Positions 1 through 9,076 of a DNA stretch of 64,000 nucleotides are shown piece after piece. Both the position numbers and the translations under genes were made by a program. Below the pieces are notes generated by a model. The model did not search any database and was not told the origin of the DNA. It worked only from the letters and a program-made list of their open reading frames with translations. Source of the DNA: Pedobacter psychrotolerans (lineage in GTDB: Bacteria; Bacteroidota; Bacteroidia; Sphingobacteriales; Sphingobacteriaceae). Where the stretch lies: assembly GCF_004340665.1 (NCBI RefSeq), contig NZ_SLWO01000011.1:37884-101883 (forward strand), in the 5' to 3' direction. Position 1 is the stretch's first letter. Each line of letters opens with the position of its first letter.

Positions 1-1
1 T

Positions 2-280
2 AACGCAGAGCAAAACATGCTGAATGCCGATGCGCAGCCGAAAATTGTGATTGATCAAAAGCAATTGGTCATCAGCTTAAAAGATAGCGCCAGCTACCGT
101 GTCGTATTGATGCGGCCATCAAATAAAGCGGAAGATTTAAAGTTTGAAGGTAAAACCATCGAACCTGATCACCTGATTTTGGTGAGCCGGACGCATTTAC
201 CAAAGGGAATGTGGTTTTTGAATATTCAATGGCGCAGCAACGGGAAAGATTATCTATATAAAACTAACCTTACCCTATGA
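2..280 (+). CDS. FixH/CcoH family protein, C-terminal part (5' end outside window)
   Basis: The reading frame is open to the left edge of the window, so only the C-terminal 92 or so residues are seen; the ATG at 17 is probably internal. The visible part is a beta-rich soluble domain with the pattern LPKGMWFLNIQW, which fits the periplasmic domain of FixH/CcoH, a single-span membrane protein needed for assembly of cbb3-type cytochrome oxidase. Its stop overlaps the start of the next gene by 4 bases (ATGA), so the two are probably translationally coupled, and that neighbour is of a type that commonly follows fixH in Bacteroidota. The family call rests on this pattern and the context, as the transmembrane segment is outside the window. 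Confidence 0.68.
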   Translation, partial: NAEQNMLNADAQPKIVIDQKQLVISLKDSASYRVVLMRPSNKAEDLKFEGKTIEPDHLILVSRTHLPKGMWFLNIQWRSNGKDYLYKTNLTL

Positions 281-978
281 CGGATTTCCTGCCGCTTGCT
301 TTTTTAATGGGCCTGCTTGGCAGTTTACACTGTGCAGTAATGTGCGGACCAATTATGCTGGGTATGCCTTTTCAGAAACAGCATTTTTTAGCTTCTGCCT
401 CACAATTGCTGTTATATCAGCTTGGAAGAATCTCTGTTTATGTGGTTTTAGGCCTGTGCGCAGGCGCACTTGGTGGCAGTATTGCCGTTTTTAGCAATCA
501 GCAAATACTAAGTACTATTATTGGCACGCTGCTGATTTTTTTTACTTTATTGCAACTTGTTCCCCATTACGTAAAGCGTTTCGCCGCATTACAAAACCAT
601 TTACTACGTCCTATCAGTAAATTAATGGGCTACGTATTCAAGTTGCCGCTCTGGGGATTTTTTGCTGGCGCACTCAATGGCATCATTCCTTGCGGAATGG
701 TTTACCTGGCGCTTGCAACTGCCCTGAATACCGGGAGTTTTAAAGCTGGCGGTATTTTTATGCTTTTATTTGGTATCGGCACCACACCGTTGATGCTGAT
801 GATTTCATTGGGGGGCATTTTTATTAAACAATATATCCCGTTTAATACACAAAGGCTCATCCCTTGGTTAATGTTGATGATGGGATTTTTATTAATTGTA
901 CGTTCCGCCAACCTGGGCATCCCTTTTCTATCTCCTGCACCAACTGGTAGGTATGGTCAAGCGGTAGACTGTAAATAA
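277..978 (+). CDS. SafE/UreH-like membrane protein (sulfite exporter TauE/SafE family), cbb3 cluster
   Basis: This 233-residue protein has about six hydrophobic segments. Near the N-terminus (residues 12-25) it has the signature GLLGSLHCAVMCGP, and a second half-site GIIPCGMVY lies near residue 147. The His/Cys-Cys-Gly-Pro pattern is typical of the UreH/SafE-like branch related to the DsbD/CcdA membrane fold. In Bacteroidota, members sit at the end of ccoNOP-fixGHI clusters and are thought to help copper delivery or maturation of cbb3 oxidase; the sulfite exporter label is only a family name. It overlaps fixH by 4 bases. The last 25 residues are hydrophilic and not conserved. Confidence 0.75.
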   Translation: MTDFLPLAFLMGLLGSLHCAVMCGPIMLGMPFQKQHFLASASQLLLYQLGRISVYVVLGLCAGALGGSIAVFSNQQILSTIIGTLLIFFTLLQLVPHYVKRFAALQNHLLRPISKLMGYVFKLPLWGFFAGALNGIIPCGMVYLALATALNTGSFKAGGIFMLLFGIGTTPLMLMISLGGIFIKQYIPFNTQRLIPWLMLMMGFLLIVRSANLGIPFLSPAPTGRYGQAVDCK

Positions 979-1316
979 ATCATTCCAAATAGCTTTCCAC
1001 TGATTTTTCTTGAATTGATGTTTTTTGTTTGATGTGCCGAACTAAAATTTCTTGAGGTATTATAATCAGGTGGAAGGATATGCTGTATAAATGCTAAGGC
1101 AAATATTCAAACAAATGTAATTGTAACGTTTTAGCTAAATAGCCTGTTTAACAGGGTTATTCTTGGTTAGGAAGCCAAATAAGCTAAATAAAACCCAAAT
1201 CTTATTTGGACTTGATCTAAATAGGGGCTATATTTGCGGCATATAAAAATGCCACACGGTTCAGACCCGTGTGGCTAACCGGAAAATCGGCTCACCTTTA
1301 ATCTCCATTAAAAGTC
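979..1316 (+). promoter_or_regulatory. Promoter and structured 5' leader of the xus-like operon
   Basis: A good Bacteroidota promoter is present: TTG at 1206-1208, a 20-base spacer, then TATATTTG at 1229-1236 (consensus TAnnTTTG). Transcription should begin near 1243, leaving a leader of about 75 bases. The leader carries a perfect 9-bp hairpin, 1251-1259 paired with 1267-1275, with the 7-base loop TTCAGAC. A weaker ACCGG-AAAA-TCGG element follows. The leader matches no riboswitch class that I recognise; an iron- or translation-linked control element is a guess. The first 200 bases of the gap (979-1200) show nothing else. Confidence 0.55.
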
Positions 1317-3704
1317 ATGCAAATTAAGAAAATTTTGCTATTGGGCATATTATGTGCCTGCGTAATTTTTACCTCCGCCCAAAACCGGCTATCCGGTGTC
1401 TCCGGGCAAATCAAAAGTGCTACGGGCGAACCCATTCCTGGGGCGACCATTAAAATTCAGAAGACAACCTCTGGTACCTTCTCCGATGAGAATGGAAACT
1501 TTAGAATCACCAATATTAAAGCTGGAAATTACCATATTCAGGTTACCGCCATTGGTTTCGTGACCATTAAAAAAGAAATAACCGTATCAGAAAATCAGGA
1601 AAGTAAATTGAATTTTAGCCTGAATGCTTCTTCTGAAGATATGGAAACGGTAAATGTAATCGGTAGAACAGCCAATCAACAAGTAAACAGGCAAGCCTTC
1701 AATGTTACTTCCATCGATGCTAAGAAATTGCATAACAGTACATTGGATATTTCTCATGCGCTAGATCGTGTATCTGGCGTTCGGGTGAGAGAGGCTGGCG
1801 GATTGGGATCGCGAATGGATTTTTCATTAAATGGATTCACTGGCAGGCAGGTAAAGTTTTTTATTGATGGTGTGCCCATGGATAATTTTGGCTCCTCCTT
1901 TCAAATTAATAATATTCCAATTAACCTGGCTCAGCGTGTCGAGGTGTATAAAGGAGTGGTTCCTGTATGGCTGGGATCTGATGCATTAGGTGGTGCCATC
2001 AATATCGTTACCGATAATACCACAAAGAGTTATGCGGATATATCTTATTCATATGGCTCATTCAATACGCATAAAACAGCTATTAACGTGGGGTATACTT
2101 CACCATCAGGATTTAAGGTGCAGTTAAATGCTTTTCAGAATTATTCCGATAACGATTATAAAGTAACTACTGATGTGGCTTCTTTTGATGGACGTTATTT
2201 TAGAAATCAGGTAGTGAAACGCTTCAATGATACCTACCATAACGAAACTATAATTGTAAGTGCGGGCTTGATTAATAAATCATTTGCAGATCAGCTGATG
2301 TTTGGTTTAACCGCTGGAAAAAACTATGCAGAAGTACAAACGGGTGCCAGAATGGTTAGTGTTTTTGGCGATTGGCATAGAAGAGGAAGCATTTTAATGC
2401 CAACTGTAAAATACCAGAAAAAGGATTTATTTACCAAAGGATTGGATCTTCGCATAAATGGTAACTTTAATTTCGGTACCGAACAGAATATTGATACGGT
2501 ATATCGTCGTTATAACTGGTTTCAGGAATATAAAGAATATCCGGGTGCCGGAAGCGAGCGGGAACGCTCCATGTATAAATTCCGGAACAATAACGGCTTG
2601 GCTACTGCCAACTTAACGTATACCATTAATGAGCGACATTCGCTTTCGTTAAACAATGTTTACAATTCGTTTAACAGAAAAGGTTCTGATGAACTCTTTC
2701 CGCAAAACCAAAATTATGAGCAACCCCGTAAAAACAGCAAAAATGTTTTAGGATTGGGCTATAAATTCAGCGCTTCAGAAAAATGGAATACCTCTGTTTT
2801 TGCCAAACAGTTTTATCAATCAAACAAATATGCTCAAAGTTATAATCCCAGCGGCAACTGGGGAGACGTTGCTTATTTGCAGCAGGAAAACAGCTACAGT
2901 AAAACTGGTTATGGTATTGCGACAACCTATTTTATCGTTCCTAATTTTCAGTTAAAGGCTTCTTACGAGAAAAGTTACAGATTACCGGAAACCGATGAGC
3001 TATTTGGCGATCTTCTAAATCTCGAAGGCAACATCAGTCTTAAACCAGAACAAAGCAATAATTATAATTTAGGATTTAGCTATCAGGCACAAGTCAACCA
3101 AATTCACCGTTTTAGCTTTGATGGTAATGTGATGTACCGCGATGCGAAAGATTTCATCCGCCCGCAACTAAATAATAACCAAACTAAACAAGTGATGGGC
3201 AACCTTGCGGATGTAACCAATCTAGGTTTCGAATCGGAAGTACGGTATTCTTATAAGCAATTATTTACCGCAGGCGTAAACATGACTTATCAGAATTTGA
3301 GAAATAATACTCGTTTTGAGCAGGGGCAAACGATGGAAAGTCCTTTGTATAAAGATCGTATCCCCAATATGCCTTATCTATTTGGTAATGCAGATGCTTC
3401 ACTTTTCTTCAATAATGTAGGTAAAAAAGGAAACACCTTAACACTGGGTTATAATGTCCTTTATGTTCATGCTTATTATTTATCGTGGCCAAGTCAGGGC
3501 ACTTCAGATACCAAATATGACATCCCAAGACAGTGGATGCAGGATGTGAATGCTGTTTATACCTTAGGTGGCGGAAAATACAATATCGGCCTGGAATGTA
3601 AAAATCTGGTGAACAACCGCATCTACGATAATTTCTCTTTACAAAAACCAGGCAGGGCTTTCTATGCCAAGGTAAGATACTTTTTTAGCAAAAACAGATC
3701 ATAA
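1317..3704 (+). CDS. TonB-dependent receptor, XusA-like (siderophore/iron uptake)
   Basis: This is a 795-residue outer-membrane receptor. It has a signal peptide (residues 1-21), a carboxypeptidase-regulatory-like beta-sandwich (about 27-105), a plug domain (about 110-235, with FIDGVPMDNFG and WLGSDALGGAINIVT) and a 22-strand-type barrel. The plug lacks SusC-type features and looks like a siderophore or cobalamin receptor. The next genes encode a DUF4374 lipoprotein (19 bases downstream) and a PepSY membrane protein (31 bases further). This order matches Bacteroides thetaiotaomicron xusA-xusB-xusC, which captures foreign siderophores. Substrate here is inferred only from gene order. The ATG at 1317 directly precedes a good signal peptide, so the start is well supported. 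Confidence 0.82.
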   Translation: MQIKKILLLGILCACVIFTSAQNRLSGVSGQIKSATGEPIPGATIKIQKTTSGTFSDENGNFRITNIKAGNYHIQVTAIGFVTIKKEITVSENQESKLNFSLNASSEDMETVNVIGRTANQQVNRQAFNVTSIDAKKLHNSTLDISHALDRVSGVRVREAGGLGSRMDFSLNGFTGRQVKFFIDGVPMDNFGSSFQINNIPINLAQRVEVYKGVVPVWLGSDALGGAINIVTDNTTKSYADISYSYGSFNTHKTAINVGYTSPSGFKVQLNAFQNYSDNDYKVTTDVASFDGRYFRNQVVKRFNDTYHNETIIVSAGLINKSFADQLMFGLTAGKNYAEVQTGARMVSVFGDWHRRGSILMPTVKYQKKDLFTKGLDLRINGNFNFGTEQNIDTVYRRYNWFQEYKEYPGAGSERERSMYKFRNNNGLATANLTYTINERHSLSLNNVYNSFNRKGSDELFPQNQNYEQPRKNSKNVLGLGYKFSASEKWNTSVFAKQFYQSNKYAQSYNPSGNWGDVAYLQQENSYSKTGYGIATTYFIVPNFQLKASYEKSYRLPETDELFGDLLNLEGNISLKPEQSNNYNLGFSYQAQVNQIHRFSFDGNVMYRDAKDFIRPQLNNNQTKQVMGNLADVTNLGFESEVRYSYKQLFTAGVNMTYQNLRNNTRFEQGQTMESPLYKDRIPNMPYLFGNADASLFFNNVGKKGNTLTLGYNVLYVHAYYLSWPSQGTSDTKYDIPRQWMQDVNAVYTLGGGKYNIGLECKNLVNNRIYDNFSLQKPGRAFYAKVRYFFSKNRS

Positions 3705-3723
3705 AATTTTAAGAATTACAAAT

Positions 3724-4965
3724 ATGAAAACAAGATATTTACTTCCATTTTTAAGCCTTTCTTTGGTCGCTTTATTTGCTGGTTGCGATAAGGAACTCGA
3801 TTCATCTGAAATTGATGATGTTGATACAGAACTTACCGGTGCTACTAAATATATTATTTCTGCAACACCAATTGGTACCACCGGAATTGCCGATTACTTA
3901 TTAACCACCAATAGCCTCGACTCCGGAATGGTGACTACGCAAGGCAATGGAATTGAGCAGGATGGTTCTTACCGCTATTATTTAACCCATAAAAACAGAT
4001 TTTTCAGTTTACTATATGGGCAGGGAAATCCAGGTGCGGTAACGACCTACCGATTGGATGCTACAGGTAAATTAAATAAACTCACCAACTTTCAAACCGA
4101 GACTGTTCAGCTTTTCGCTCCCGTAAAGGATGATATCTTTATTGCTAAAATTCCAAGATCCGGAAATGAATTTTCCAGTTTCTATCGCATTGATGCCCGT
4201 AAATACCAGATTGTTGGTGAAAAACAAGTCAATATTGTAAAGCTTGCCGGAAATGGCGAACGAGCGCATTTCACCTGGGCCACACAAGTAGGCGATAAGC
4301 TTTTCGCACCTTACATGAGCATTAAGGGTGCTGCACCTGATGTATTTGGCACGGCCTACCCAGATAGTTCATGGGTGGCAGTTTACAGCTATCCAGATTT
4401 AACCCTGGAAAAAGTGATTAAAGACAATAGAACCAGCTATATCGGTGCCTATTTTGTAAATGGTTTAGTGGAAATTGAAAATGGCGATGCTTATGCTTTT
4501 TCATATGCTTCTGCAACCAATTCCGGAACACCAAGTTCAAAAAATCCATCTGCAGTTATCCGGATCAATAAAGGCACAACCGAATTTGATAAAAGTTATT
4601 TCTTTAATGTGGAAGAGCTTTCAGGTGGTTACCACATGGCAGGACAAAGCTATTTGGGAATGGGCAAATTTGTAGTGCAAATGTATGCCCAACCAAATTC
4701 TCTTGCTGGTGTGGCCAGAAAGTTTGCCATTGTAGATGTGATTAACAAAACATTTAAGTGGGTAACTGGTGTGCCGACTGATATTACCAGAACCACTACC
4801 ATTAATAATTATGCGCCGAAAGATGGCAGAACCGGATACATCGGCATTACAACAGCCAGCGAGGGCAGTTATGTATATGTTTTTGATGCCAGTATCGCAG
4901 TGGCGAAAAAAGGCTTAAATGTAGTCGGTGGAACCATCACGGCCATTAATGCACTTCAATATTAA
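3724..4965 (+). CDS. DUF4374 surface lipoprotein, XusB-like
   Basis: This 413-residue lipoprotein has a type II signal peptide ending in LFAGC, with Cys21 as the expected lipidated residue, followed by an acidic stretch (DKELDSSEIDDVD) of the kind that directs Bacteroidota lipoproteins to the cell surface. The rest is a beta-propeller-like repeat protein with recurrent VYS/YPD and FDKSYFFN segments. DUF4374 is the family of XusB, a siderophore-binding lipoprotein that hands ligand to its partner TonB receptor. It lies between the receptor and the PepSY gene, as in xusABC. Ligand specificity cannot be read from the sequence. Confidence 0.8.
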   Translation: MKTRYLLPFLSLSLVALFAGCDKELDSSEIDDVDTELTGATKYIISATPIGTTGIADYLLTTNSLDSGMVTTQGNGIEQDGSYRYYLTHKNRFFSLLYGQGNPGAVTTYRLDATGKLNKLTNFQTETVQLFAPVKDDIFIAKIPRSGNEFSSFYRIDARKYQIVGEKQVNIVKLAGNGERAHFTWATQVGDKLFAPYMSIKGAAPDVFGTAYPDSSWVAVYSYPDLTLEKVIKDNRTSYIGAYFVNGLVEIENGDAYAFSYASATNSGTPSSKNPSAVIRINKGTTEFDKSYFFNVEELSGGYHMAGQSYLGMGKFVVQMYAQPNSLAGVARKFAIVDVINKTFKWVTGVPTDITRTTTINNYAPKDGRTGYIGITTASEGSYVYVFDASIAVAKKGLNVVGGTITAINALQY

Positions 4966-4996
4966 TTCAGGATTTTTCATTTCCAATACTTAGACC

Positions 4997-6298
4997 ATGG
5001 CAACAGCAAACCAAAACAATCCTGCAAAGAAAAAGATGAAAGATTCAACATTTACCAGAGTTAATAAATGGCTTCACCTTTGGTTGGGGCTGGTATCTGG
5101 CCTTATTGTTTTGGTGGTATGCCTAACAGGTTGCATCTGGGTTTTTAATGAGGAAATTACCGGAATCCTTCAGCCCGAAACTAAAATAGCGAAACAAGAT
5201 AAACCAGTGATTACCCCATCACAACTTACAGCAATTGCTGCAAATCTTTTTCCTGATAAAAAAGTGTCATATGCCAATTATCAGCAGGGCAGGGCCATCA
5301 ACCTGAATCTGAAAGGTGCAAAAGAGGAAGGACGCAGGGGCGGGGGAACCACCTTGAATATTAATCCCTACACAGGTGAAGTAATTAGTAAAGTCGTGCA
5401 CAAAAAAGGAGAGGTAGATTTTTTCAGGTTTATCCTGAATGGTCATCGCTTTCTTTGGCTACCGTACGCCATTGGCCGTCCGATTGTAAATTATGGAACA
5501 CTTATTTTTGTAGTCCTGCTGATTACAGGTTTAATTTGGTGGTATCCTAAAAAATGGAATAAATCCACCCGCGATAAGAGTTTCAAAATAAAATGGGGTG
5601 CATCATTCAAACGTGTTAATCTGGATCTGCATAATGTATTGGGTTTTTATTCGCTCATCTTTTTGCTTTTTATTGCCCTTACTGGAATGGTTTACGGCAT
5701 CAAATGGTATAGCGAAGGCTTGTATTGGGTAACCAGTGGAGGTGATAAATTAGGTGAATTTGATCGGTTAGAATCTGATTCCTTGCAGACAGGTAAGTTT
5801 TATACGCCTGAAAAAGCAATGGATCTCGCCTGGAATGCAGTGATTAAAAAACACCCAAAATCTGAAGGTTTTTATTATAATTTCCCTGATACTTCAAAAG
5901 CAAAAGCAACCATTAATATTACGGTTTATCCTAATAAAGGACAATTTTACAATAACCTAAGCTATACTTTTGATCAGCATACCCTTCAGGAACTTAAAGG
6001 GAAAGGCGTTTATGCCATTCCGTATGAAGCTTCGGGTTTTGGTGGAAAATTAAGAAAAATGAACTACGATATTCATGTAGGAAGTATCCTGGGGTTTCCC
6101 GGGAAGGTAATGGCTTTTCTTGCCTCTTTAATTGGTGCAAGCTTACCAATCACCGGTTTCCTTATTTGGTATGGCCGAAAGTTTAAGAAAAAAAACAAGT
6201 CTAAAGAACCTGTAAAAATTGATGGTGCCCTTAAGAATCCAAATAGCAAACCCCGTGCTAAAATTCCATCCCGAAAATTGGAAGATGCAATAGGTTAG
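4997..6298 (+). CDS. PepSY-associated transmembrane protein, XusC-like (putative inner-membrane ferrisiderophore reductase)
   Basis: This 433-residue protein has four main hydrophobic spans (near residues 30-50, 155-180, 210-235 and 370-395) with two periplasmic PepSY-type segments between them. His residues next to the spans (NKWLHLWLG, GHRFLW, NLDLHNVLG, YDIHVGS) form the pattern seen in PepSY_TM proteins such as FoxB/PiuB, which are thought to bind haem and reduce iron released from siderophores. It is the third gene of the xus-like operon, 31 bases after the lipoprotein gene. The C-terminus is a long lysine-rich cytoplasmic tail. Confidence 0.8.
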   Translation: MATANQNNPAKKKMKDSTFTRVNKWLHLWLGLVSGLIVLVVCLTGCIWVFNEEITGILQPETKIAKQDKPVITPSQLTAIAANLFPDKKVSYANYQQGRAINLNLKGAKEEGRRGGGTTLNINPYTGEVISKVVHKKGEVDFFRFILNGHRFLWLPYAIGRPIVNYGTLIFVVLLITGLIWWYPKKWNKSTRDKSFKIKWGASFKRVNLDLHNVLGFYSLIFLLFIALTGMVYGIKWYSEGLYWVTSGGDKLGEFDRLESDSLQTGKFYTPEKAMDLAWNAVIKKHPKSEGFYYNFPDTSKAKATINITVYPNKGQFYNNLSYTFDQHTLQELKGKGVYAIPYEASGFGGKLRKMNYDIHVGSILGFPGKVMAFLASLIGASLPITGFLIWYGRKFKKKNKSKEPVKIDGALKNPNSKPRAKIPSRKLEDAIG

Positions 6299-6334
6299 GC
6301 TATTTTGATATAAAGATTGTAATATTTACGATCG

Positions 6335-6990
6335 TTCTGTCATTCAGAGCGCAGCGAAGAATCCCCGCGTTTCTAACCACTTTCATCTGCCACGCTCTAA
6401 CTCTTTTTCAATCACCAGCTGCGAAAATTCTTATTACACGCCCTTTCCTTTCAGGGGAAAGGTGCCGCAAGGCGGATAGAGGCTTTACGCCTTTACATAT
6501 TATTCTGTCATTCAGAGCGCAGCGAAGAATCCCTGCGTTTTTAACCACTTCCATCTTCCAAGCTCCAACTCTTTTTCAATCGCTAGCTGCGAAAAGTCTT
6601 ATTACACGCCCTTTCCCATCCAGGGGAAAGGTGCCGCTAGGCGGATAGGGGCTTTACATATCGTTTTGTCATTTAGAGCGCAGCGAAGAATCCCCGCGTT
6701 TCTAACCACTTCCATCTGCCAGGCTCTAACTCTTTTTCAATCACCAACTGCGAAAATTTTTATTACACGCCCTTTCCATTTCAGGGTAAAGGTGTCGCTA
6801 TGCGGATGGGGGCTTTACGTCTTTACATATTGTTCTGTCATTCAGAGCGCAGCGAAGAATCCCCGCGTTTCTAACCACTACCTTCAGCTAAGCCCGAACT
6901 CTTTTTCAATCACCAACTGCGAAAATTCATATTAAACGCCCTTTCCTTTCCAGGTGAAAGGTACCATCAAGCGGATAGGGGTTCTCTAAA
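6335..6990. repeat. Four tandem copies of a ~165-bp noncoding repeat
   Basis: Copies begin with TTCTGTCATTCAGAGCGC at 6335, 6503, 6664 (first bases changed) and 6833, giving periods of 168, 161 and 169 bases. Each copy runs through GCAGCGAAGAATCC, an ACTCTTTTTCAATC block, the near-palindrome CCCTTTCC...GGGAAAGG and a small GCCGC-GCGG hairpin. The copies differ by many point changes. The CAGAGCGCAGCGAAGAATC core resembles a dispersed intergenic repeat common in Pedobacter and related genomes. Reading frames inside it are only translated repeat. Confidence 0.85.
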
Positions 6991-6999
6991 TGCAAAAAA

Positions 7000-7040
7000 A
7001 AGCCGCAAAACATATTTAAATCGTCTTACGGCCTTTCTAT
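7000..7040 (-). terminator. Rho-independent terminator of the 68-residue gene
   Basis: On the minus strand, GGCCGTAAGAC pairs imperfectly with GTTTTGCGGC across a loop of about 14 bases and is followed by a run of eight T. It lies 17 bases after the stop of the minus-strand gene ending at 7057. Confidence 0.5.
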
Positions 7041-7056
7041 TTTAAAAAACAAACTC

Positions 7057-7263
7057 CTAGGCCTGTTTAATCTTTTTTGCACGTCCACCTTCTGTTTTTT
7101 CTGGTTGTTGAATCGATAAAATTAAATCGATGCTTTCAGAATTTACTTCATATTCTGATGCAATTTTTTCCCATTTAACTAATTCTGACTGAAGATTTTC
7201 AATTTCTTTGGTTAAAGATTCTATCTTCGTTTGTATAGATTTCCTCACGTTTATATTTGCCAT
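7057..7263 (-). CDS. Small coiled-coil protein, unknown function
   Basis: A 68-residue protein, not recognised. Residues 8-45 form a heptad-like charged helix (IQTKIESLTKEIENLQSELVK), typical of a short coiled coil, and the tail is basic (GGRAKKIKQA). A terminator follows at once, so it is a monocistronic unit. It could be a small nucleoid- or RNA-associated protein, but nothing shows this directly. The start at 7263 is preceded by an AT-rich region without a strong ribosome-binding site. Confidence 0.55.
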   Translation of the reverse strand: MANINVRKSIQTKIESLTKEIENLQSELVKWEKIASEYEVNSESIDLILSIQQPEKTEGGRAKKIKQA

Positions 7264-7462
7264 AACACAAAATTATCATTTGAATATTAAATGAATAATG
7301 CTTTTGTAAACATTATTTAAATAATTTTCTTTATCTGCTGTTTTTCAGTTGTTTAGCTTAGAGAAGATTTTTCAACATTTTTATCTCTAGGCATGTGCAT
7401 ATTTTTTTTACCTGTTAGCCAGTCTGTAAGCAATCAATCAGCAAAAATCTAATTGCAGATCA

Positions 7463-8209
7463 TTGATGGATGAAGCCAAAACGCTAAATTTACACCTTGC
7501 CTTTGTATGTGAATCCGCAGGCAAAAGGAAACCGAACAATATTATTTTGCAACTGTCTATTTTATCTTTTCAGGAAGGGCATCAAGCTCCAGTGCTCGAT
7601 TTTCAGCATTTTATTGCGGAGGCCGCACATTATGTGATGGCGCTTAATTTTCAGCAGGAATTTGATTTGTTGTACATTGATCTTAATTCCAAGCCTGAAG
7701 GTAAAGAGGGCATAGCCGGACTTAAATTTATCAGAGATGCTAAAAAGACCATGCATCCTAAAATTTATGATCATTTGGCGCTGATTGATATTTCATCCGT
7801 ATGTGCGGCCACTATTCATCAATATGGCAAAGAGATCATTAAGATTGAAAAGTCTAATTTTCCATCAGATGCCGCTATGATGGTTACTAAAGGTTGTGGA
7901 GAAGACTATGTGCTTTTCAGCAAACATTTGCTTCCGGTATCCCGGCACTTTCTGCTTAGGCCCATGCATACACAGTGGAACACTATTTTAAAAGCCTTTG
8001 ATTTTTTCTTAATGGATGGCGTTTGGGAGGCTGTGATCTTTGTTGCAGAATTTTTAGCTGAAAACAAAAGCATGGAGAGCATTAGTCATGCCCAGCTTTT
8101 GGAGGGGCTAAGTAAAAACGACTTTTATCCCATGTTATGTGCTGCTATGGAAAATTTTCAATCACAACGTTATCCTTTAAATAAAAAAGGACTTGAATTG
8201 CACATCTAG
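7463..8209 (+). CDS. Hypothetical protein (248 residues)
   Basis: Not recognised. It is a soluble mixed alpha/beta protein without signal peptide or membrane segment. Visible features are LLYIDLNSKPEGKEGIAGLKFIRDAKK (near residue 70) and a central Cys (KGCGEDY). Two Met codons begin it (7463, 7466) and either could be used. It stands alone, with a convergent outer-membrane gene five bases downstream. Confidence 0.6.
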   Translation: MMDEAKTLNLHLAFVCESAGKRKPNNIILQLSILSFQEGHQAPVLDFQHFIAEAAHYVMALNFQQEFDLLYIDLNSKPEGKEGIAGLKFIRDAKKTMHPKIYDHLALIDISSVCAATIHQYGKEIIKIEKSNFPSDAAMMVTKGCGEDYVLFSKHLLPVSRHFLLRPMHTQWNTILKAFDFFLMDGVWEAVIFVAEFLAENKSMESISHAQLLEGLSKNDFYPMLCAAMENFQSQRYPLNKKGLELHI

Positions 8210-8213
8210 TGCC

Positions 8214-8933
8214 TTAAAAATACTGGTCAATACTTAAACCATAGGTGAGGTTAAAGTTTTCACGGCCGGTAATATTTAATTTGTTGTAATTCAATGCAGT
8301 AGTCAGGCTAATCCATTTTCTCAGTTTCAAACCAACAGAAGTCACCGATCTGATAATATAATCTCCTTTTCGGCTAAAGGAATTTTGAAGGAAGTGACTA
8401 CCATCAATAACGATGATTTCCTTGATTGCAAAGTGATATTGCAAACGTAGGGAGTTGCGATAGGTATTGTAGCTTTCTCCAACAATCAGGCTACTTTGGT
8501 CAAATAAAACGCCATCACTTAAATTCACATAGGCATTTGGTCTGTCTAAAAAACTATAGGCAATTCCGCCACCGGCAAGCAATTGGTTTTTAAGTTTTAA
8601 GGAATAACTGGTGTTGTAATTTAGTAATCCCCAATAGTAAAAATGAGGAAAGGTTTTGTAGAGGTTAAAGTTTAAAGTACTGGAGAAATCATTATTGCTC
8701 AAACTGTTATTTTGCTTGCCGTAAAGCCAGCTGGATGATGAGTTTAAAACGAAATGCTGCTTTTTCATCCCTAAATTCAAGGCATTATTCAGTAGGTAAG
8801 CTTTATCTTCATTGGTGCGGTTAACGGATCCGGTAGAAGAGAGCATGATATGGTATGATGTGGAATCGCTGTATTGTGCTTTAAGTTCAATATTTAAAAG
8901 CATGCCTACAATTAAGAGTAAAGTTAGCCGCAT
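8214..8933 (-). CDS. DUF481-type outer-membrane beta-barrel protein
   Basis: A 239-residue protein with a signal peptide (1-19, ending LKAQ) and about ten amphipathic beta-strands. It ends in Phe (SIDQYF), the usual C-terminal residue of Bacteroidota and proteobacterial outer-membrane barrels. Strand spacing and patterns such as GVLFDQSSLIVGESYNTYRNSLRLQYHF resemble DUF481, a small barrel family with unclear salt-stress links. It faces away from the next gene and ends four bases after the stop of the convergent hypothetical gene. Confidence 0.65.
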   Translation of the reverse strand: MRLTLLLIVGMLLNIELKAQYSDSTSYHIMLSSTGSVNRTNEDKAYLLNNALNLGMKKQHFVLNSSSSWLYGKQNNSLSNNDFSSTLNFNLYKTFPHFYYWGLLNYNTSYSLKLKNQLLAGGGIAYSFLDRPNAYVNLSDGVLFDQSSLIVGESYNTYRNSLRLQYHFAIKEIIVIDGSHFLQNSFSRKGDYIIRSVTSVGLKLRKWISLTTALNYNKLNITGRENFNLTYGLSIDQYF

Positions 8934-9076
8934 GTAAAGTTAACAGCAATTCGCTTTTGATGTTTGGCTTTTTTAAAAATTGATTGGCTTTTAAGACCAT
9001 ACTAGCTTATTAAAGCTAAAACTATGCCTTCGGTTTTCATGTTGTTTTATAATCAGAATAATATAAAACCGATGAT

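Noticed and set aside
1251..1316. Cobalamin, SAM, fluoride or preQ1 riboswitch in the xus-like leader
   Set aside because: None of the conserved core sequences of these classes is present; only a hairpin and a short second element are seen.
6666..6935. Open frame of 89 codons on the plus strand inside the tandem repeats
   Set aside because: It spans parts of two repeat units and repeats its own peptide, so it is only translated noncoding repeat.
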